Positions 23,123 through 31,325 of a stretch of 64,000 bases of DNA are shown one piece after another. The notes below the pieces were generated by a model. That model ran no database searches. It was given only the letters and a program-made list of their open reading frames with translations, and had not been told where the DNA came from. The DNA is from Paenibacillus radicis (ex Gao et al. 2016) (GTDB lineage Bacteria; Bacillota; Bacilli; Paenibacillales; Paenibacillaceae): positions 27,842 to 91,841 of the forward strand of contig NZ_BMHY01000017.1 of assembly GCF_014641555.1 (NCBI RefSeq), written 5' to 3'. The position numbers were made by a program, and so were the translations under genes. Positions within the stretch are counted from its first letter, which is position 1. Each line of letters opens with the position of its first letter.

Positions 23123-24859
23123 TTAAGCTCCCGCCACCGCTACCCAGTGCCCTTTCGATACTTCCAAGAAGCTTGATTGCTCAAGCCCATATGGATCGGC
23201 CTTCGACGCTTCTGTGCTGACGATGAGCTTCTTCGCCGATTCAATCTTAGGATCAGGAACCGGAATAGCGGAGAGCAGCGTCTTCGTGTATTCGTGAAGC
23301 GGATTCGCATACAGCTCCTCACTCTCCGCCAGCTCGACAATCTTTCCTTTATACATAACGGCGACACGGTCGCTAATATGCTTCACCATGGACAAATCAT
23401 GGGCAATGAACAAGTATGTCAGCCCCAGCCGCTGCTGCAGCTCTTCAAGCAGCTTTACGATTTGGGCTTGAATGGATACATCTAAAGCCGATAACGGCTC
23501 GTCGCAGACGATAAAATCCGGTTCGACGGCAAGCGTCCGTGCAATGCCGATCCGCTGCCTTTGTCCGCCCGAAAATTCATGCGGATAACGCATGGCGTGC
23601 GATGCGTTAAGGCCGACCATATCGAGCAGCTCCTCAATTCGCTTCTGACGAACCGCCTTACCGGAGGACATGCCATGTACGTCCAGCGCTTCGCCGATAA
23701 TGTCCGCAACACGCAGCCTTGGATTCAGTGAAGCGTAGGGATCCTGGAAGATCATCCCCATATGGCGGCGCATCCGCTTCATTTCCCCACGGTTCAGCTG
23801 CTGTAGCGGAATACCGCGATAGAGCACTTCGCCTCCGGTCGCTTCATTCAGTCGGAGAATCGACCTGCCGGTTGTCGACTTTCCGCTTCCGGATTCACCA
23901 ACTACGCCCAGCGTCTCTCCTGCGTGAATGTCAAAGCTGATGTTGTTGACCGCCTTCAAAATTTGTCCTTTGCCCAGATCAAAATGCTGTCTGAGTGACT
24001 TCACCTGCAGCAGCGGCACATCGTCCCCGGCGCGTTTCATTAACGACTCAGGTTTCGGTTTTTTCTTCTCATCAAGGCGCGGCAAGGCGTTCAGCAGCTT
24101 AACCGTGTAAGGATGCTTCGGATTCGCGAACAGCTCCTCCGTCGTCCCCGTCTCCACGATCTCCCCGTCCTTCATCACGACGACACGGTCGCACATGCCG
24201 GCCACAACGCCAAGGTCATGCGTGATCAATATAATAGAAGTGCCGAGCTCCTTCTGAAGCACCTTCATTTGGTTCAGTATCTGCGCTTGGATCGTCACGT
24301 CGAGCGCAGTCGTAGGTTCATCCGCAATAAGCAGCGACGGCCGGCATGCCAGCGCAATTGCAATCATCACACGCTGACGCATCCCGCCGGAGAACTCATG
24401 CGGATATTGGGAGTAACGCGTCTCAGCGTTCGAAATACCGACCATCTTCAACATCTCAATCGCTTCGCTCCGCGCCTCCGATTTGCTCATTTTCCGGTGC
24501 TTAATCAGGCTTTCCTCGATCTGCTTGCCGATACGCATCGTCGGGTTGAGCGACGACATCGGATCTTGGAAGATCATACCGATCTCCTTGCCCCGAATCG
24601 CCTCCATCTCCGCGTCGCTCCTATCCGCCAAGTTCCGGCCTTGGAATAGCACTTCCCCGCCCTTCACCATGGAAGGCGGAGACGGCAATAGACGCATAAT
24701 CGTACGCGCTGTTACGCTTTTGCCGCTGCCGGATTCACCAACGATGCCAAGCGTCTCACCCTTTCGAACCTCGAAGCTTACGTTTCGGACGGCCTCTACT
24801 TCTTTGTCTCTTCCGAAGAAAGAAACCGATAATTGATTAACCTCCAGCAATGCATTCAT
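23123..24859 (-). CDS. Oligopeptide-type ABC transporter, fused double ATPase
   Basis: A 578-residue protein carrying two complete ABC ATPase domains, equivalent to DppD/OppD (residues 1-260) and DppF/OppF (280-560) joined in one chain, as in GsiA. Walker A motifs are GESGSGKS at 41-48 and 321-328. Signature motifs are FSGGMRQRV and FSGGQRQRI; Walker B motifs are LLIADEP and IVCDEP. Both halves lack the Cys cluster that usually ends DppD/DppF proteins and that the second importer in this window retains. The gene is divergent from its permease genes, with a shared intergenic region. It probably energises the permuted-SBP importer. Confidence 0.9.
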   Translation of the reverse strand: MNALLEVNQLSVSFFGRDKEVEAVRNVSFEVRKGETLGIVGESGSGKSVTARTIMRLLPSPPSMVKGGEVLFQGRNLADRSDAEMEAIRGKEIGMIFQDPMSSLNPTMRIGKQIEESLIKHRKMSKSEARSEAIEMLKMVGISNAETRYSQYPHEFSGGMRQRVMIAIALACRPSLLIADEPTTALDVTIQAQILNQMKVLQKELGTSIILITHDLGVVAGMCDRVVVMKDGEIVETGTTEELFANPKHPYTVKLLNALPRLDEKKKPKPESLMKRAGDDVPLLQVKSLRQHFDLGKGQILKAVNNISFDIHAGETLGVVGESGSGKSTTGRSILRLNEATGGEVLYRGIPLQQLNRGEMKRMRRHMGMIFQDPYASLNPRLRVADIIGEALDVHGMSSGKAVRQKRIEELLDMVGLNASHAMRYPHEFSGGQRQRIGIARTLAVEPDFIVCDEPLSALDVSIQAQIVKLLEELQQRLGLTYLFIAHDLSMVKHISDRVAVMYKGKIVELAESEELYANPLHEYTKTLLSAIPVPDPKIESAKKLIVSTEASKADPYGLEQSSFLEVSKGHWVAVAGA

Positions 24860-24999
24860 GATGTCACCTTTTTTTATATATTTTTGCGATTACGTGCATT
24901 TCTTCACATATAAGACAATTGGATGACTGCCAAGTTTTGTAGCGAGCTTGAAAACCTGTCAATTCTTATCGAAAATAGGGCAAGATAATAGAGTGAAAC

Positions 25000-25028
25000 T
25001 TGACTTTTATCAGCCCTTAAAATAAAAT
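25000..25028 (+). promoter_or_regulatory. Sigma-A promoter for the importer permease operon
   Basis: TTGACT at 25000-25005 and TAAAAT at 25023-25028 have a 17-base spacer and lie about 50 bases before the permease start. Other AT-rich sequence in the divergent region was not resolved. Confidence 0.6.
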
Positions 25029-25076
25029 CTACTATAACTATCGGAATAATGCAATTGGAAAAAGGAGCGAAATAGA

Positions 25077-26522
25077 TTGACTGGCGATGCTACTGCAACG
25101 GGATACGGCTTCACTGATCGAATTGCCGCCATCTATCACAAAATGTATTTAAACCCCGCCTACCGGCTGCTATTACTGCTAGCAGGGGCACCCATTACGT
25201 TAATTATATTCGGGGTTTACCAATATCGCAAAGCGAGAGACGGCTCTCGCAAGCAAGCAGAAGACTTACGTTCTGGCTTAATCGCCTCTGGCAATAAAGA
25301 ACGACTGCTTGAGGAAGCAAAGGACCAACTGAGACGGAAGTATGCTTTCTTTGGACAGACTGTTTCAGCTGAGCAAATAGACCGCGAAGCGGAGCGGCTG
25401 GCATCCGCCAAGTTCGAAGCTCTCGTTCAGGAGCGTCTTCATAATCTGCCCTTGAACGGAAATCATAAACAAAACCTGAGTTTTGTCGAAACGTTTCACT
25501 ATCTGCTTGGCCATCCGCTTTTTTTCGCCATCACATGGTTGATCGGATTGCCAATGTACCTATTAATGGCGATTTACGCCAATCCTTACGGGAAGTACAT
25601 TGCAGAACGATTGTTTATGGCACTATTTGTTATTTTGGGCGTCGCATTCCTGGTATTTACGATTCTATATATTTCGCCCATGAGCCCTGCCGCCAACATT
25701 CTTGGCGAGACGGCGACAGATGAGCAAATTGCGGCATTCAACCATCTGTATGGCTTGGATCAGCCTTACCTGGTGCAGCTATGGAATACGCTCAAAGGCA
25801 TTTTCACATTCGATCTGGGACGTTCCTTCTCCGGCAACGAGAATGTGACCGTGTCCATTGCGAACAAATTTCCGGTCACGCTGACGCTTACGGTCATCTC
25901 CACCTTGATCGCCGTATTAATCGCACTGCCGATCGGCATTATTTCGGCAACGCGGCCGAACTCGTTTTTTGACTATACATTTATGTTCATTGCACTGCTC
26001 GGATTATCAATACCGAACTTCTGGCAAGGCCTGATCTTCATCCTCAATTTCTCGATAAAGTGGTCTTGGCTTCCGGCTACGTATAGCCCGAATAACTGGC
26101 TGTCCGCGATCATGCCGATCATCGTGCTGGGTACGGGGCTAACCGCCGCCGTCGCCCGGATGACAAGGTCATCGACGCTAGAAGTTATCCATGAGGACTA
26201 TATCATCACAGCCCGGGCAAAAGGACTCGCTCGAAGAAGCGTTCTGTGGAAGCATGCCGTAAGCAACGCACTGATCCCGATCATTACTGTAATCGGCCTT
26301 CAATTCGGCGGCATGCTCGGCGGAGCTGCCGTTACAGAGAAGGTATTCAACATTAGCGGTATCGGCAGCTTTATTGTAGACAAACAATTTATACCCGACA
26401 TCCCGAGCATTATGGGAGGCGTCGTCTATACAGCTATTACAATCTCGATTATCAACGTGATCGTTGATTTGATGTATGCATTCTTTGATCCGCGAATTCG
26501 TTCCAAGATGAAACAATACTAA
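25077..26522 (+). CDS. ABC permease, DppB type, with extra N-terminal region
   Basis: A 481-residue membrane protein. The C-terminal part (about residues 175-481) is a canonical DppB/OppB permease, with the EAA-type loop HEDYIITARAKGLARRSVLWKHAVSNALIP and a final DPRIR. In front lie about 170 residues not found in ordinary DppB: a helix (about 25-43), a charged segment rich in Arg/Glu (45-130) and another helix pair. It starts with TTG, and AAAGGAGC lies ten bases upstream. It forms a heterodimer channel with the next gene product. Confidence 0.88.
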   Translation: MTGDATATGYGFTDRIAAIYHKMYLNPAYRLLLLLAGAPITLIIFGVYQYRKARDGSRKQAEDLRSGLIASGNKERLLEEAKDQLRRKYAFFGQTVSAEQIDREAERLASAKFEALVQERLHNLPLNGNHKQNLSFVETFHYLLGHPLFFAITWLIGLPMYLLMAIYANPYGKYIAERLFMALFVILGVAFLVFTILYISPMSPAANILGETATDEQIAAFNHLYGLDQPYLVQLWNTLKGIFTFDLGRSFSGNENVTVSIANKFPVTLTLTVISTLIAVLIALPIGIISATRPNSFFDYTFMFIALLGLSIPNFWQGLIFILNFSIKWSWLPATYSPNNWLSAIMPIIVLGTGLTAAVARMTRSSTLEVIHEDYIITARAKGLARRSVLWKHAVSNALIPIITVIGLQFGGMLGGAAVTEKVFNISGIGSFIVDKQFIPDIPSIMGGVVYTAITISIINVIVDLMYAFFDPRIRSKMKQY

Positions 26523-26536
26523 AGCAGGTGCAACCC

Positions 26537-28045
26537 GTGACGAATCCAGCTATTACGAAACAAGAGATTAATTTTCGGCTGAAATCAGCCTCTGAATATG
26601 GACAAGCCAGCTTCGCAGGCATCGTGTCTCTAGCGCTTGCGCTGGTGTTCCTTCTCAACAGCTACTCGGCGGCGGAAGGTGCGTTCAGACCAACCGTACT
26701 CGCCTTCAGCATCGGCTACTTCGTTTTTGCCGGACTGCAGCTTGCGGTATGGGCGCTGATCCGCAGCAACCTGATTCGCAAGGGCGAGATTACCACTGCA
26801 ACACGAAGTCTGGGATACGTGCTCCTGTTGAGCTTGTTGACCGCCAACATTTTCATAGCCGCTGTCGCTTTCCAGCTAATTAAACGGAAGAAAACCGCTG
26901 CCTACACGTTAGCCGTCTATACGTTGATGACGACCATTCTTGTATTCGCGGTATCGGCTCTCAACCTGTTCAAGCCTTACGTGTCGGACACTTTCCTGAT
27001 CGGTATGGTTCTATTGCTCTTATCGGCAGCGGTACAGTTTATAGCTTTGCTGCTCGTCGCTAAATTCGCGAATGGAACACTGCTGCCCTCATGGATGTGG
27101 CTGGTCGCCTTGTTATTGATTGTGACAGCAGTATCCGGTAATCTGTTCGCCCTATTCCTTGGCCTTCTGCTGATTGGCAAGCTGCGGGACAAGGGCTATA
27201 CAACCGGCTCCAAGCTAAACGACATCGTCGACCGGTTATCTAGAAGCTCCACTTCGATGCTTGGCTTGCTCTTTATTCTGTTCTTGCTCACTGTATCCGT
27301 TACTAGCTACTTGACCTTCGACTATGGGATGGCAATCGATAATAATTACAGCGCGATCTTCCAGCCGCCGAGTCTTGAATACCCGCTCGGCACAGACAAC
27401 TTCGGCCGGGACTTGTTCTCACGAATCGTGTTCGGAGCGCGCATCTCCCTTGTGGTTGGCTTATTATCAACCTTGATTCCCGTATTGATCGGCGGCGCGC
27501 TTGGCGCGATATCCGGTTATTACGGGCGGCAAACGGACAACATTATTATGCGTGCGCTGGATATTTTGTACTCGATTCCCGGTATTCTGCTGGCAATCGC
27601 AATCATCGCCGCATTCGGAGCAAGCACGACTAACTTGATTATTGCGCTCAGCGTTGGCGCCATTCCGACATACGCCCGTACGATGAGGGCGAACGTCATG
27701 CTGGTGTCCACGCTCGAATACGTGCAAGCTGCACGGGCCTTTGGTTCAGGTGATATGAAGATTTTGTTCAAACATATCGTACCGAATTCCTTGGCGCCGA
27801 TGATCGTCAAATCAACCCTTACAATTGGTACGGCCGTGATCTCGACGAGCAGCTTGAGCTTCCTCGGACTAGGCGTTGAGCCTCATATTCCGGAATGGGG
27901 CAATATATTAAAGCTAGGCAGCGCGTATTTGGAGACCCATTCCTATACCGCTATCTATCCGGGTCTAGCGATTATTGGGCTGGTGCTGTCGTTCAATTTC
28001 CTTGGTGACGGCTTGCGCGACGCGCTTGATCCGAAGCTGGATTAA
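26537..28045 (+). CDS. ABC permease, DppC type, with extra N-terminal membrane domain
   Basis: About 502 residues. The last roughly 265 residues are a typical DppC/OppC permease: YPLGTDNFGRDLFSRIVFGARISL at the start, ARAFGSGDMKILFKHIVPN as EAA loop and LGDGLRDALDP at the end. The first roughly 235 residues are additional, with about seven hydrophobic helices, and have no recognised family. GTG at 26537 is preferred because AGCAGGTG lies seven bases before it; GTG at 26528 is an alternative. It follows the DppB-like gene by 14 bases. Confidence 0.87.
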   Translation: MTNPAITKQEINFRLKSASEYGQASFAGIVSLALALVFLLNSYSAAEGAFRPTVLAFSIGYFVFAGLQLAVWALIRSNLIRKGEITTATRSLGYVLLLSLLTANIFIAAVAFQLIKRKKTAAYTLAVYTLMTTILVFAVSALNLFKPYVSDTFLIGMVLLLLSAAVQFIALLLVAKFANGTLLPSWMWLVALLLIVTAVSGNLFALFLGLLLIGKLRDKGYTTGSKLNDIVDRLSRSSTSMLGLLFILFLLTVSVTSYLTFDYGMAIDNNYSAIFQPPSLEYPLGTDNFGRDLFSRIVFGARISLVVGLLSTLIPVLIGGALGAISGYYGRQTDNIIMRALDILYSIPGILLAIAIIAAFGASTTNLIIALSVGAIPTYARTMRANVMLVSTLEYVQAARAFGSGDMKILFKHIVPNSLAPMIVKSTLTIGTAVISTSSLSFLGLGVEPHIPEWGNILKLGSAYLETHSYTAIYPGLAIIGLVLSFNFLGDGLRDALDPKLD

Positions 28046-28186
28046 CTTTTAGCCACAAGCAACATCTACCTTAAGTAACCTCATTCATATTCTATCTACA
28101 TCTACGTTTCGAAACCATGAATGGACGATGAATGAATGTGAGTTAAATATAAAAAAAAACATTTTTTCCAGGAGGGGAACATCATC

Positions 28187-30013
28187 ATGAAAAACAAAGG
28201 TAAATTTGCAGCCATTCTGCTCAGTTTGACTATTATGATCAGCGGCTGCTCGCTTACAACCAAGAAGGACGTTTCGGAATCACCGCAGCCAACCGAAGGT
28301 ACCAAAGTCGTCGACAGTAATCCCGTAGACATCGAGGTGCTCGGCATGAGCGCCAACGAAGCCGATCTCAATATTATCCGCGATCAGCTGGGCAAAAACG
28401 GCTTCAACGTGAAACTGAACATCCAAGCCGACTACAGCAGCTACAAAGCACAGCAAGACGCAGGCAACTTTGATGTCTCGTTGTCCAGCTGGACAACTGT
28501 AACAGGCAACCCGGACTACGCGGTTCGCTCACTCTTCAAAACTGGCGGCGACTACAGCATCTTGTCCGACTCGGAAATTGATGCGCTTATCGACCAAGCA
28601 GCTTCCCAGACGCCTGAAGAGTTTGCAGCTACGTACAAAGATTTTGAACAAAAGCTTGTTTTCGACAAAGCCTATATCGTTCCGCTGTACAGCTCGCTCA
28701 AAGCACAAGCTCTTAACAAAGATGTGCTGAACCCGGCTTCCGTACGCCTGTCGAAATCCCGTTCACTTCCTTGGGAAGAACTGGACTTCAACGACGTATC
28801 CAAGCGTAACAAAGACGCACTGGTGCTTCAATCCACCATGCCTACACTGACGTCGCTTGACCCGATTAAAGGCAATGACGGCTCCATCAACATCATCAAT
28901 ACGAACCAATACGTTCGTCTGGTTAACCTGACAGATGACGACCATATCACGTCCGTCGGTTCACTCTCGCGCAACCATGCGATTGCAGAAGGCAACTCCG
29001 ACTACTACTTCATCCTGAGAGATGACATCAACTTTGCCCAAATTAAGGACAAGCTGGCTGTCGATACAGGCGAGCGCGTAGGCGCGGACGACGTTATCTT
29101 CTCGCTGGACCGCGCGAAGAACAAAAACTCCGTACCAGATCACCGTACCTTTACTTTGCATGAGCACATTAAATCTGCTGAAGTCGTAACGGATCTTGCT
29201 GCACTTGATGCGGTCAAAGTATCCGGTGGAGATTCCACAGTTAAAGCTGCTCTTGAAAAAGGTCTGGATTCAAAAATTTCCGAGCTTGTTTCCGATAAAA
29301 CACAAGCAAACAACGCATCAGGCAAATACCAAGTCGTGAAGCTGACGACAACGACACCGTTCCCGCAAGTACTCAACTACCTGGCTCACCAATCGGCTGG
29401 TATCGTATCCAAGAAACAAGTTGAAAAAATCAACACTTATGACGTTGCAAAATTCGATCCGAACAAAGATATTCCATACGGCGACCAAAACACAGTAACT
29501 GAAGGCAGCGCGTACAACAACACGCTGTACACAAGCGGTCCTTACATCTTGTCGTACAAAAACGATTACGATGCAATCTTCTACAAAAACCCGGCCTACA
29601 TGAAAGGCACGGAGCATGAGCCTAAAATCAACAACATCAAAATCCGCTTCATCAAAGACGCAGACAGCTCGTTGTCCGCACTTCGCAGCGGCGAAATTCA
29701 CCTGTACTACGGCGTTTCCGAGACGAAGTTCGATATCGTGAAGGGCGACGCTAAGCTTTCGCTCCAGACGCTTCCGAGCAACGCAGTTTCATACCTGCTG
29801 TTCAATACGAAGAACCGTCCAGTTGCAGAAAGCGCAGATCTGCGCAAAGCTGTGCTTTACTCCCTGAACCAAGATGACTTCATCACTTACTATGGCGGCA
29901 ACAAATTCAAAGCGACATCTACGCTTAGCCCTATGGTGAACACAGGTCTTGAACTGAAAGCCGATGCGGCAAAAGCAAAAGAATTCCTGAACGCTTACAA
30001 AGCAAGCAAATAA
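28187..30013 (+). CDS. Peptide-type solute-binding lipoprotein with circularly permuted lobes
   Basis: A 608-residue lipoprotein (lipobox MISGC, Cys21; AGGAGGGG upstream). It belongs to SBP_bac_5, but the order of parts is unusual. Residues about 45-205 match the C-terminal part of DppA-like proteins: the IRDQLGKNGFNVKLNI helix-strand, the FDVSLSSWTTVTGNPDY segment, the PEEFAATYKDFEQKLVFDKAYIVPLY helix. Residues about 207-600 match the usual N-terminal part: TMPTLTSLDPIKGND, VGADDVIFSLDR, TSGPYILSYKND, IKIRFIKDADSSLSALRSGEI, and DLRKAVLYSLNQDDFI. The chain ends at DAAKAKEFLNAYKA, exactly where a normal family member continues into the segment found here at the front. It should deliver substrate to the permeases encoded upstream. 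Confidence 0.9.
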   Translation: MKNKGKFAAILLSLTIMISGCSLTTKKDVSESPQPTEGTKVVDSNPVDIEVLGMSANEADLNIIRDQLGKNGFNVKLNIQADYSSYKAQQDAGNFDVSLSSWTTVTGNPDYAVRSLFKTGGDYSILSDSEIDALIDQAASQTPEEFAATYKDFEQKLVFDKAYIVPLYSSLKAQALNKDVLNPASVRLSKSRSLPWEELDFNDVSKRNKDALVLQSTMPTLTSLDPIKGNDGSINIINTNQYVRLVNLTDDDHITSVGSLSRNHAIAEGNSDYYFILRDDINFAQIKDKLAVDTGERVGADDVIFSLDRAKNKNSVPDHRTFTLHEHIKSAEVVTDLAALDAVKVSGGDSTVKAALEKGLDSKISELVSDKTQANNASGKYQVVKLTTTTPFPQVLNYLAHQSAGIVSKKQVEKINTYDVAKFDPNKDIPYGDQNTVTEGSAYNNTLYTSGPYILSYKNDYDAIFYKNPAYMKGTEHEPKINNIKIRFIKDADSSLSALRSGEIHLYYGVSETKFDIVKGDAKLSLQTLPSNAVSYLLFNTKNRPVAESADLRKAVLYSLNQDDFITYYGGNKFKATSTLSPMVNTGLELKADAAKAKEFLNAYKASK

Positions 30014-30028
30014 GCTGCAGGAATGAAT

Positions 30029-30075
30029 AAGAGACGCCCCCCGGCCGATGCCTATTGGCCGGGGGCGTCTCTTTC
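30029..30075 (+). terminator. Terminator of the permuted-SBP importer operon
   Basis: The stem AGAGACGCCCCCCGGCC / GGCCGGGGGCGTCTCT has a small loop and is followed by TTTC. It is one of the strongest hairpins in the window. Confidence 0.9.
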
Positions 30076-30117
30076 ATATAAGGACCTATTATAATTAGAA
30101 AATAAGGAGTGATCGAT

Positions 30118-30597
30118 ATGACTCAAGCAAATGAAACCAAAGCAAAACTGTCACAGTGGGATGCCTTGCAGCTGGAGTCGCTCAAATCACTGGGCTGGAC
30201 GAAGGAGCAGTTGATCGAACGTGTAAACAACGGCGATCTGCCGCAAGACGACAGCAAGTTCAAGTTCGATTATGCGGGTCTGAAGACTTTAGCGTCCGAG
30301 GAGCCCGCAGTGTTGAAAGCTGCCGTGGAGAACGGCTATCAGATCAAATACAATACGATCCGCGGCATTCATAGCTGGATCTTGGTCGCACTTCAGCAAG
30401 ATGCGAAGCTCGTCCTCGAACCGGACTCGGAGATCGTTATCGCATCGCTGACGGATGCTGAGGCAGCCCAGCTCGCGTCAGTGCTTTCGTTCGGCTGGGG
30501 ATTAACAGCTGAGGGCGGCGCTGTGGCCGATGCTGACGGGCGATCCTTGTATCGCGTTGCGCCTGCGCAGCGGTATAATGAGCTTTTTGAGAAGTAA
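30118..30597 (+). CDS. Hypothetical protein
   Basis: A 159-residue soluble protein, helical at the start (WDALQLESLKSLGWTKEQLIERV), with alternating strands later. No family is recognised. ATG at 30118 has AAGGAG eight bases before it. The coding bias is like the surrounding genes, so it is likely real. It stands alone between the importer terminator and a long gene-free stretch. Confidence 0.65.
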   Translation: MTQANETKAKLSQWDALQLESLKSLGWTKEQLIERVNNGDLPQDDSKFKFDYAGLKTLASEEPAVLKAAVENGYQIKYNTIRGIHSWILVALQQDAKLVLEPDSEIVIASLTDAEAAQLASVLSFGWGLTAEGGAVADADGRSLYRVAPAQRYNELFEK

Positions 30598-30600
30598 AGC

Positions 30601-31034
30601 TGAAGTTATAGTCCTCTATTGAGGAAGGAAATGCACCCTGTAGAATGGTATTGGGTTAGCTCATGAGATTCTAAAGGGTGCAGCCCTTAACTATGCTCAA
30701 TTCACTTCACGGCCAACCCTCTGAGCTCTCCGTTTTCAATAAGACCTTCAAAAGCCCTTATGACGACTATATGGCGCGTTCCCCTTTCACTTAAGACCTC
30801 GGGAGTACCTTGTCTAAAGCCGACAGCCCTTAAATCGAGGATTTAGGGCATTCTCTGGATAGTTAAGACCCTGCGGGGCCTTTAATGTATCTTCCACGCA
30901 CTTCCCTTCTATACTTAACGCCCTTTGGGACCTCTAAGAACACTAGAAGCGGACGGATGATAGTTGCACAGAAAGCTACGCTAGCTCGTGACAGTTGAGT
31001 TGCACCCCAAAAGCTCCCATGTTAAAATAATACT
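30601..31034. repeat. Gene-free stretch with hairpins and short palindromes
   Basis: No gene is seen here. A long hairpin (TGCACCCTGTAGAAT / ATTCTAAAGGGTGCA, 30632-30682) stands at the left. Further on are AGCCCTTAAATC / GATTTAGGGC (30824-30849) and two related palindromic units of the form TTAA-x-CCC-x-GGG-x-TTAA (about 30861 and 30914). The purpose is unknown; the palindromes may be debris of a mobile element or structured RNA. Confidence 0.55.
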
Positions 31035-31105
31035 TGCTGCGCGCCGTAGTTCAACAGGATTGAGCGGCAGTATTGCAACAACAATTGGGCTCGAACAGCT
31101 CTGTC
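31035..31105 (+). pseudogene. tRNA-like fragment
   Basis: The sequence CGTAGTTCAACAGGATTGAG has the layout of a tRNA acceptor junction and D arm (GTTC / GAGC stem). The following anticodon arm is distorted (a six-base loop in ATTGCAACAACAAT) and the T arm lacks its usual TTC. No matching acceptor 3' strand or CCA is present. I read it as a decayed tRNA, 65 bases before an intact tRNA-Arg. Confidence 0.4.
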
Positions 31106-31169
31106 AGCAGAGATTGGTGGATGCAAATTTTTAGGCCTCATTCAACTTTTGTCATAACTTTACTTTCAC

Positions 31170-31244
31170 GGCTCCGTAGCTCAACGGATAGAGCAACCCT
31201 CTCCTAAAGGGTAGATGTCAGTTCGATTCTGGCCGGGGCCGCCA
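31170..31244 (+). tRNA. tRNA-Arg (anticodon CCU)
   Basis: A 75-base cloverleaf. The acceptor GGCTCCG / CGGGGCC has one G-U pair; the D stem is GCTC / GAGC; the anticodon stem ACCCT / AGGGT holds loop CTCCTAA, giving anticodon CCT for AGG codons. The T stem GTCAG / CTGGC encloses TTCGATT, and the discriminator G is followed by an encoded CCA. tRNA-Arg(CCU) genes are frequent integration targets of mobile elements, which fits the odd low-GC genes downstream. Confidence 0.93.
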
Positions 31245-31258
31245 TTTTAAAACACTTC

Positions 31259-31290
31259 AGAATCGCGTGGTTTCGCGATTCTTTTTATTT
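31259..31290 (+). terminator. Terminator of tRNA-Arg
   Basis: The stem AGAATCGCG / CGCGATTCT with a six-base loop is followed by TTTTATTT. It begins 14 bases after the tRNA. Confidence 0.85.
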
Positions 31291-31325
31291 CTTTGAGGAT
31301 GTTGAGATGAAGTTGTACTCACCGG

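Noticed and set aside
31035..31105. A second functional tRNA before tRNA-Arg
   Set aside because: The D arm is convincing, but the anticodon loop has the wrong size, the T arm is incomplete and no acceptor 3' strand or CCA follows.
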